From the NCBI GenBank assembly GCA_937950105.1, contig CALFEM010000063.1:1-5160 (forward strand): a stretch of DNA of 5,160 nt. The letters run 5' to 3'. The position numbers and the translations under genes are program-made. The notes under the pieces are model-generated. The model did no database searches and was not told where the DNA came from. It saw only the letters and a list, made by a program, of their open reading frames with translations. Within the stretch, counting starts at the first letter, position 1, and each line of letters starts with the position of its first letter. Below are positions 1-4,040 of this stretch, piece after piece. The DNA comes from an uncultured Alphaproteobacteria bacterium. Its GTDB lineage: Bacteria; Pseudomonadota; Alphaproteobacteria; Rhizobiales; Hyphomicrobiaceae.

Positions 1-497
1 TCGCGGAAGCCGAGCTCGAGCATCTCGCCGGCCTCGTCGAGCACGACCGCCGGCAACCGGGAGAGGTGGAGGCGGCGGCGTTCCAGATGGTCGCGCAGGC
101 GTCCCGGCGTGCGGACGACGATGTGCGGGCCGGCCTCGAGCTGGCGGGCTTCGGCGCGTGCGTCCATGCCGCCGACGCAGGTGATGACGCGGGCGCCGGT
201 GGCGTCGTAGAGCCATGTCAGCTCGCGGCAGACCTGCATGGCGAGCTCGCGGGTCGGCGCAACGATCAGGGCCAGCGGCGCCGTCGTCTCCGCCATTCGC
301 TCCGCCTCGCCGAGCAGGGTGGCGCCCAGCGCCAGGCCGAACGCGACGGTCTTGCCGGAGCCGGTCTGCGCGGAGACGAGCTGGTCGCGGCCGGCGGCGC
401 TGTCGGCCAGCACCGCCATCTGAACGGCGGTCGGGGCGTCATAGCCGCGCGCGGACAGGGCGCGAGCCAGCGCGGGATGCGTGGTCGGGAATGCCAT
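1..497 (-). CDS. DEAD-box ATP-dependent RNA helicase, N-terminal part (cut by window edge), motif II = DEAG
   Basis: ATP-dependent RNA unwinding or remodelling enzyme of superfamily 2, expected in the cytoplasm (ribosome assembly, RNA decay or cold adaptation in known relatives). Only the first 165 residues are in the window, covering most of RecA-like domain 1. Visible motifs: Q motif GYDAPTAVQ (18-26), motif I AQTGSGKT (43-50), motif Ia PTREL (81-85), GG (109-110), motif Ib TPGR (130-133), and motif II, which reads DEAG (154-157) where the family has DEAD. Residues after motif II (EMLELGF) are family-typical, so the G is unlikely to come from a frameshift. The residue before TPGR is Arg where Gly is common. 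I chose the ATG at 497 because it places the Q motif about 20 residues in, as in close relatives; no strong Shine-Dalgarno is seen, and an in-frame TTG lies at 518. SAT, domain 2 and the C-terminus lie beyond the left edge, so the subfamily (DeaD, RhlE or other) cannot be fixed. Confidence 0.93.
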   Translation of the reverse strand, partial: MAFPTTHPALARALSARGYDAPTAVQMAVLADSAAGRDQLVSAQTGSGKTVAFGLALGATLLGEAERMAETTAPLALIVAPTRELAMQVCRELTWLYDATGARVITCVGGMDARAEARQLEAGPHIVVRTPGRLRDHLERRRLHLSRLPAVVLDEAGEMLELGFR

Positions 498-631
498 GGA
501 TGCTGTGGTCTCGAACAAGGGCCACGCCACCGGGCGCCTGCGCGGATGTGCGGAGGCGCGGATGCGGCCGGGGATCAAGCACATCCCCTACCCGGCATCG
601 CGGCGAGCCGCCAGACGACTTCTCGCCACGG

Positions 632-654
632 GCCTGATCGACCTTCGGTCAGGC
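632..654 (-). terminator. Stem-loop just 3' of the tRNA-Gly remnant; possible ancestral tRNA terminator
   Basis: GCCTGA (632-637) pairs with TCAGGC (649-654). An alternative fold has outer GCCT/AGGC and inner GACC/GGTC stems. Read on the minus strand, it starts 3 nt after the CCA end of the tRNA 3' fragment at 658-695. Before the insertion it would therefore have lain immediately downstream of the tRNA-Gly gene, where a terminator is expected. No T-run follows on either strand, so intrinsic termination is uncertain. It could equally be a processing signal or chance in high-GC DNA. Confidence 0.35.
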
Positions 655-657
655 GAA

Positions 658-695
658 TGGAGCAGGTGATGGCAATCGAACCCAAGTATTCAGCT
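658..695 (-). repeat. Left attachment-site repeat: 3' half of tRNA-Gly(UCC), degenerate copy
   Basis: These 38 bases match 1280-1317 in the same orientation at 35 positions. The matched segment is tRNA bases 38 to 76: 3' edge of the anticodon loop, 3' strand of the anticodon stem, variable loop, T arm, acceptor 3' strand and CCA. Similarity stops abruptly at the anticodon loop; beyond it an ungapped comparison of the remaining 36 bases is near random. The three mismatches correspond to tRNA bases 70, 61 and 49, all in stems, so this copy is not a working tRNA and appears free of selection. A 3' tRNA fragment in direct repeat with an intact tRNA is the classic product of tyrosine-recombinase integration. 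Confidence 0.8.
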
Positions 696-811
696 CTATG
701 CTCTTTTGAACTCTCGATTCAGTGCGGGGTGTTGCCCTCGTGTTCCACGTGCCTATGCGCAGGTTGAGGAATCGGCTATCGGATTGAGTTCGCGACGAAT
801 GAGGCGCAACC

Positions 812-1225
812 GTGGCAACCAGTAGCAGCGCGAATGGCGCTGAGCGCGCATCCCAACCAATGCTGTTCGAGGCACTGCCCGAACACTTCGCTCCAAGCCG
901 TGGCCGTCGCAAGTCGCCGCCGAGACCAACGAAGGCGACTGTCGCGGAACGACAGACCGCGCCTTCCGCAAAAGTTGAACTAGGTCAATTTAAGTTAGCA
1001 CGCGAGGCCGCTGTAAAGTTCGTGCGGGACGCAATTCACGAAGGGATGAAGGACGCTGCGAAAAAGGCCGTTGTAACAGCCATTTTCGCAAGCGGAGCCG
1101 CGGCTGTCGGTCACTTTCAGTTCGACGCTTTTGGATGGAAGTCTAAGGTTGAGCCACCGACAGTGATTAAGCCTTGGGAGACGACAGTTACAAGGGCGCC
1201 CCGCCTGCCTGCAGCAAGACACTAG
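812..1225 (+). CDS. Unrecognised 137-aa protein carried by the tRNA-Gly island
   Basis: I do not recognise this protein. It starts at GTG 812 with GAGG at 801-804, a spacing of 7 nt, which supports this start; an in-frame ATG at 860 (residue 17) is the alternative. It ends at TAG 1223-1225, 54 bp before the tRNA 3' end. The N-terminal 50 residues are polar and low-complexity, with a basic proline-rich stretch (28-41, GRRKSPPRP). Residues 60-86 look helical and charged (KLAREAAVKFVRDAIHEG). Residues 86-103 (AVVTAIFASGAAAVGHFQ) are hydrophobic enough for a marginal membrane segment, followed by a polar tail. There is no signal peptide and no metal- or nucleotide-binding motif. It is the only ORF in the island with a credible ribosome-binding site, and it runs opposite to all neighbouring genes. 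A non-coding interpretation remains possible given its size. Confidence 0.5.
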   Translation: MATSSSANGAERASQPMLFEALPEHFAPSRGRRKSPPRPTKATVAERQTAPSAKVELGQFKLAREAAVKFVRDAIHEGMKDAAKKAVVTAIFASGAAAVGHFQFDAFGWKSKVEPPTVIKPWETTVTRAPRLPAARH

Positions 1226-1279
1226 TCACACGCCACCAAACTTGGCCGAACACACGATTGCGCGCTTCCAGCGAGTTAG

Positions 1280-1317
1280 TGGAGCGGGTGATGGGAATCG
1301 AACCCACGTATTCAGCT
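1280..1317 (-). repeat. Right attachment-site repeat, inside the intact tRNA-Gly
   Basis: This is the functional copy of the 38-bp direct repeat and forms the 3' half of the intact tRNA, from base 38 to the CCA. In the integration model this end restored the tRNA when the island entered. The true crossover core is probably at the anticodon-loop end of the block, as for many tRNA-using tyrosine recombinases, but the exact core cannot be read from one sequence. Confidence 0.75.
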
Positions 1318-1353
1318 TGGAAGGCTGCTGCTCTACCATTGAGCTACACCCGC
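1280..1353 (-). tRNA. tRNA-Gly(UCC)
   Basis: The 74-nt minus-strand gene folds as a full cloverleaf. Acceptor GCGGGTG (1353-1347) pairs with CACCCGC (1290-1284). The D stem is GCTC/GAGC, and the anticodon loop CTTCCAA has anticodon TCC at bases 34-36 (1321-1319), reading GGA and GGG. The T arm carries loop TTCGATT, the discriminator is T, and the CCA end is encoded (1282-1280). The first anticodon-stem pair is a G27/A43 mismatch. The gene serves as the insertion site of the adjacent island, whose left end carries a decayed copy of its 3' half. No clear terminator follows it inside the island. Confidence 0.97.
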
Positions 1354-1393
1354 GCCGGGCCCGATGGCGCGTTTGCCGCCGTCGGGAGCCGGT

Positions 1394-1422
1394 TTGATAG
1401 CCGCTTCGGCCGGCGATGTGAA
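1394..1422 (-). promoter_or_regulatory. Candidate sigma70-type promoter of tRNA-Gly
   Basis: On the minus strand, TTCACA (1422-1417; 5 of 6 to TTGACA) and TATCAA (1399-1394; 4 of 6 to TATAAT) are separated by exactly 17 bp. This would start transcription about 35-40 nt before the mature tRNA 5' end, a normal leader length. It lies wholly in the nspC-tRNA gap, so the tRNA can be transcribed independently of nspC. The prediction rests on motif matching only. Confidence 0.45.
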
Positions 1423-1486
1423 GGCCCACCGAGCGCCGCGGTGACCACCACCCGCTACCCGCCGCCCCGCACTGGCGAGCCGCGTC

Positions 1487-2635
1487 TCAGCCGAGCCGGC
1501 GGCGGAATTCGTCGTAACCGTACGAGCGGATCACCCGGTAGGTATCGTCCTCGTCGAGGATGGCCAGATCGGGAAGCGGCGTGCCGTTGAAGGTGGTGTT
1601 CTTGACGAACGAGTACTGCATCATGTCGGTGAAGACGAGGCGGTCGCCGGCTTTGAGCGGCCGGTCGAACGAATAGCTGCCGATGACGTCACCGGTCATG
1701 CAGGTCTTGCCGCCGAGGATGTAGCCGTGGGGCTTCTCGCCGGGCTTGCCCGCGCCGATGATCTCGGGCGTATAGGGCACCTCCAGAACGTCCGGCATGT
1801 GCGTCGAGGCGGACGTGTCGAGAATGGCGATGTCGGCGCCGTTTTTCATGGTGTCCAGCACGGTCGCGACGAGATAGCCGGTATCGACGACGAGGCCGGC
1901 CCCCGGCTCCAGGATCACCTCGAGGTGCGGCCAGGCGGCGCGGAACGATTTGAGCGCCGCGATCAGATGCGCCACGTCGTAGCCCGGCTTGTTGACGAAA
2001 TGGCCGCCGCCGAAGTTCACCGTGTGCACGCGCTTCAGATACGGGCCGAGGGTCCTGCCGACGTGCTCGATGAGCCCGACGGACCCCGCGTCGGTCGCCT
2101 CGCACAGCGCGTGCGTGTGCAGCGTGTGGATGTCGTCCCAGGGCACCGCGTCGAGCTGATCGACGGGCGTGCCGAAGCGCGATCCGGGCGCGCACGGGTT
2201 GTAGAGGTCGCCACCGAGCGTGACAAACGAGAAGCCGGGGTTGACGCGCAGCCCCGCCTTCTTGCCGGCCGCCTTGACCATGCCGATGTGCCGGTCGATC
2301 TGCGACGGCGTGTTGAAGTAGATGTGGTCGGCCACTTCGACCAGTTCGTCGATCTCGTCGTCGGAATAGGCCGGCGCGTAAACGTGCACCTCCTTGCCGA
2401 ACTCCTCGCGTCCCATGCGCGCTTCGTAGAGCCCGCTGGCGGTGGTGCCGTCCAGGGTATCGCGCATCAGCGGGAAAGCCGCCGGCATCGCCCAGGCTTT
2501 CGTCGCCAGCAGGATCTTGACGCCGGCCTCGCGCTTGATGCGCGCGGCGACCGCGAGGTTGCGCTTCAGCGCGGCGACGTCGAGGACGTAGGCGGGCGTC
2601 GCCATGGCAGCGGGCAGTTTCGGGAGCGATGTCAC
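1487..2635 (-). CDS. nspC: Carboxynorspermidine/carboxyspermidine decarboxylase (PLP-dependent)
   Basis: Decarboxylates carboxyspermidine to spermidine (or carboxynorspermidine to norspermidine), the last step of the aspartate-semialdehyde polyamine route, in the cytoplasm. The 382 residues match the usual family length. The N-terminal alanine-racemase-type barrel carries the predicted PLP lysine K46 (LLATKAWAM), NPCAPGSRFG (146-155), HALCE (175-179), the glycine-rich NFGGGHF (207-213) and EPGAG (243-247). The C-terminal domain carries TCMTGD (311-316, with the cysteine expected across the dimer active site) and YSFVKNTTFNG (341-351). HALCE and VKNTTFNG recall the Campylobacter jejuni enzyme, which makes spermidine, so carboxyspermidine is the likelier substrate; this is inference. 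The start is uncertain: GTG 2635 and an in-frame ATG at 2605 both lack a clear Shine-Dalgarno. It lies 87 bp downstream of the oxidase gene and is separated from its pathway partner by two genes. Confidence 0.94.
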   Translation of the reverse strand: MTSLPKLPAAMATPAYVLDVAALKRNLAVAARIKREAGVKILLATKAWAMPAAFPLMRDTLDGTTASGLYEARMGREEFGKEVHVYAPAYSDDEIDELVEVADHIYFNTPSQIDRHIGMVKAAGKKAGLRVNPGFSFVTLGGDLYNPCAPGSRFGTPVDQLDAVPWDDIHTLHTHALCEATDAGSVGLIEHVGRTLGPYLKRVHTVNFGGGHFVNKPGYDVAHLIAALKSFRAAWPHLEVILEPGAGLVVDTGYLVATVLDTMKNGADIAILDTSASTHMPDVLEVPYTPEIIGAGKPGEKPHGYILGGKTCMTGDVIGSYSFDRPLKAGDRLVFTDMMQYSFVKNTTFNGTPLPDLAILDEDDTYRVIRSYGYDEFRRRLG

Positions 2636-2715
2636 GGGAGGGCCATCCGGTCAGAAGCCGTGGCGAACGGCGCCACCGGCGCTATATGGCATCGCCCGGC
2701 GACGCAATCCACTCC

Positions 2716-2730
2716 GGCGCTGTCAGCGCC
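2716..2730 (-). other. Perfect stem-loop overlapping the oxidase stop codon
   Basis: GGCGCT (2716-2721) pairs perfectly with AGCGCC (2725-2730) around a 3-nt loop, and the stop codon of the alternative oxidase (2723-2725) falls in it. A second small GC-rich inverted repeat lies in the gap before nspC near 2674-2688. There is no T-run, so it may attenuate or stabilise RNA ends between the two genes rather than terminate transcription. Chance is possible at this GC content. Confidence 0.3.
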
Positions 2731-3415
2731 CCGGTGCACCTTTCTCCTCTTGGCCGCCGGCTTCAGCTATCTCGTCGGCAAAACCGTGGTTGACGTCGCG
2801 GTGATTGGCCTCGTCGAGCCGGACTTTCTCGACCACGTCGCGCAGGCGGGCGTCCGCGCCGAGCTTCCAGTAGTCGATGGCGATTTCTGGTGCCGGGATG
2901 TTCTCGCTGACGCCGGCGTCGATATCGGCGAGATACTGCGTGTAACTGACGACCGCCTCTTCCTCCAGATAGCCGACGAACCGGTGCGCCACGCGCGGCC
3001 AGAACAGGTAGAGCAGGAAGAAGGCGTTGAAGAAGATGCCCTGGGCGACCAGCACGAGCAGCCGTTCGGTCCACGAGGGCTTGGCCACCTCCATGAACGT
3101 CATCAGGTGCATGCGCTCGTTTTCGGCCTCGTCGAGTAGCGTCGCGATCCAGCCGCGATCATCCTCGAAGCGGCGTAACGAGCGCAGGTGGACGAGCGCG
3201 CCGCCGACCATGCCGGGAACCGCAGCGACCGTCTCGAGCACCACGGCGCGATGGCCATAGCGCTTGGCGAAGAACATATCCGCGAAGAAGCGCAGGAATT
3301 TGACGAGGCCGAGCGCCAGCCGGTCGCCGACGCCTTCCGGCACGTGATGCACTCCGCCGACCGCCGGGAGGGGCTGCTGGGTGACAGAGGGCGGCGGGGA
3401 GCGTCGGGATCGCAT
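2723..3415 (-). CDS. aox: Alternative oxidase (ubiquinol oxidase, non-electrogenic, diiron)
   Basis: Oxidises ubiquinol and reduces O2 to water without pumping protons, as a cyanide-insensitive branch of respiration on the cytoplasmic face of the inner membrane. All diiron ligands are present: E61 in VLET, E100 and H103 in NERMH, a glutamate of LEEEA (E151-E153), and E202 and H205 in DEANH. The conserved tyrosine follows at Y158 (VSYT). Other hallmarks are [20 protein letters not shown] (50-69) and RDVNHGF (206-212). Hydrophobic stretches 60-78 and 118-139 fit the monotopic membrane-anchoring helices. The 230 residues match bacterial AOX length and lack the mitochondrial presequence of eukaryotic forms. 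ATG 3415 is used; no strong Shine-Dalgarno is seen, but the family core begins near residue 30, so this start is reasonable. It sits between two polyamine genes, an unusual position with no obvious biochemical reason. Confidence 0.95.
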   Translation of the reverse strand: MRSRRSPPPSVTQQPLPAVGGVHHVPEGVGDRLALGLVKFLRFFADMFFAKRYGHRAVVLETVAAVPGMVGGALVHLRSLRRFEDDRGWIATLLDEAENERMHLMTFMEVAKPSWTERLLVLVAQGIFFNAFFLLYLFWPRVAHRFVGYLEEEAVVSYTQYLADIDAGVSENIPAPEIAIDYWKLGADARLRDVVEKVRLDEANHRDVNHGFADEIAEAGGQEEKGAPGR

Positions 3416-3500
3416 GGGCGGACGTGGCTCCGGCTCGGTGAGACCGAAGCGAACGCACGTCGGTGCCGACTTGTTCCGGCTGCCGCGCTTGGTGTTGCGG

Positions 3501-3535
3501 GCGCATGCGCATCCTCTATCGAAAGCCGCTATAGC
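3501..3535. promoter_or_regulatory. Two palindromes upstream of the alternative oxidase gene
   Basis: GCGCATGCGC (3501-3510) and GCTATAGC (3528-3535) are perfect palindromes in the 126-bp gap between the lipoprotein and oxidase genes. A weak minus-strand promoter-like pair, TTGAGC and GATAGA with a 19-bp spacer, overlaps them. No FNR-type TTGAT-N4-ATCAA site is visible. Bacterial AOX genes are often regulated by stress or nitric oxide, so an operator here is plausible, but no specific regulator can be named. Confidence 0.22.
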
Positions 3536-3541
3536 CCCCGC

Positions 3542-3982
3542 TCAAGGCTCGATGCGAACTTCGAAGTTTCGCGATTGCCGGGTGCCGTCGGTTGCCAGCG
3601 CTTCGACCGCGAAGCGATCGCTGCCCGCCGCCCCAGCGCGCGCGGTGTAGTAGACGCCGGTACCGGTGGCCGCACTACCCGCGCAGGCGGCAGCGCCCGC
3701 CGAGGCGATCGTCGTCGGCTGGCCTTCGCGGAACGACACGTCGCCCTGCGCCGGCGGCGCGACGACGCGGACCACAGGAGGCGGCAGCGGCTTGCAGGCC
3801 TCGCCCAGCGCCGCATAGACGAACACGCGCGCCGGGCGCCCCGGCGCGACCGGCGTGGTCCGCGTCGCCGCGTCCTGCGTGACAGTCCCGCCGTTGACTG
3901 AAGGCTCCCCCGGCCCCGCAGCCGGCGAGCAGGCCGCCAGTGCGAGCATCGGGAGCAAGAATATCGGCTTGAGAGTTCGCAA
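3542..3982 (-). CDS. Small predicted lipoprotein with a C-terminal beta-rich domain
   Basis: The 146-residue protein has a lipoprotein signal peptide: basic start (R2, K5), hydrophobic core, and lipobox LAAC with C18 as the lipidated residue, so it should be membrane-anchored and face the periplasm. The mature N-terminus is a Pro/Ala/Gly/Thr-rich linker (19-50). Residues 51-146 look like one beta-sandwich, ending GVYYTARAGAAGSDRF...FEVRIEP, which resembles the last strands of cadherin-like or Ig-like bacterial repeats; this is a loose resemblance. C63 and C100 could form a disulphide. The start is TTG 3982, chosen because it gives the complete signal peptide and has GGAA (3992-3989) 6 nt upstream; the next candidate, the ATG at residue 12, would destroy the signal. 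No known function is recognised. It follows the dehydrogenase terminator and precedes the oxidase gene. Confidence 0.82.
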   Translation of the reverse strand: MRTLKPIFLLPMLALAACSPAAGPGEPSVNGGTVTQDAATRTTPVAPGRPARVFVYAALGEACKPLPPPVVRVVAPPAQGDVSFREGQPTTIASAGAAACAGSAATGTGVYYTARAGAAGSDRFAVEALATDGTRQSRNFEVRIEP

Positions 3983-3995
3983 TGTGGTTTCCGCG

Positions 3996-4030
3996 CCAAA
4001 GCAAACGGGCGCCGATGGTAGCCGGCGCCC
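3996..4030 (-). terminator. Rho-independent terminator of the dehydrogenase gene
   Basis: A perfect 8-bp GC stem, GGGCGCCG (4007-4014) with CGGCGCCC (4023-4030) and an 8-nt loop, begins 10 bp after the dehydrogenase stop codon on the minus strand. It is followed by a T-rich GTTTGCTTT (4006-3998). It ends only about 15-25 bp before the lipoprotein TTG start, so it separates the dehydrogenase transcript from the downstream genes or makes their expression depend on readthrough. Confidence 0.7.
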
Positions 4031-4040
4031 GTCGAACCTG

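Larger units (their letters stand above)
658..1279. mobile_element. Small integrative island or remnant inserted at tRNA-Gly(UCC)
   Basis: The 622-bp segment runs from the tRNA 3' fragment to the 3' end of the intact tRNA-Gly. That is the side on which islands sit when an incoming element replaces the tRNA 3' half. GC is about 57% by hand count over 661-1260, against about 69% over 1921-2100 in nspC. Codon use in its single ORF (for example TTA, AAA, GTA) also differs from its neighbours. No integrase, excisionase, transposase or IS terminal inverted repeats are visible, so it cannot be shown to move by itself. It could be a deletion remnant of a larger island or a minimal element moved in trans. 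The mutated left repeat suggests it is not recent. Confidence 0.68.

Noticed and set aside
658..731. Full-length decayed tRNA-Gly pseudogene instead of an att fragment
   Set aside because: The ungapped comparison beyond base 695 is near random (about 9 of 36), and no acceptor 5' strand complementary to the 3' strand is present; the sharp boundary at the anticodon loop favours an attachment site.
66..767. Plus-strand 233-aa open frame
   Set aside because: It lies antisense to the helicase, crosses the left att repeat, and shows low-complexity Arg/Ala/Gly composition without motifs.
696..811. Possible integrase remnant next to the left att repeat
   Set aside because: I checked the available open frames in this stretch for tyrosine-recombinase C-terminal motifs (H-x-L-R, G-H, terminal Y) and saw none.
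649..912. Minus-strand 87-aa ORF ending in LNTWVRLPSPAP
   Set aside because: The C-terminal peptide is the translation of the tRNA 3' fragment at 658-695; the same kind of peptide appears in the 1226-1429 ORF. It is a well-known artefact, and there is no start-site support.
1226..1429. Minus-strand 67-aa ORF containing SSMVEQQPSKLNTWVRFPSPAP
   Set aside because: It reads straight through the intact tRNA-Gly gene, so it is not a protein gene.
1727..3139. Plus-strand 470-aa open frame
   Set aside because: It lies antisense to nspC and aox, both of which have all family motifs; long antisense frames are expected in high-GC DNA, and the protein is Arg/Gly/Val-rich without a domain.
3159..3512. 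Minus-strand 117-aa ORF overlapping the start of aox
   Set aside because: It is in a different frame from aox, overlaps its conserved core, and is Arg-rich with no recognisable family.
3188..3901. Plus-strand 237-aa frame, and other frames over the lipoprotein
   Set aside because: These are Arg-rich shadow frames; the minus-strand frame 3542-3982 has a coherent lipoprotein signal and ribosome-binding site.
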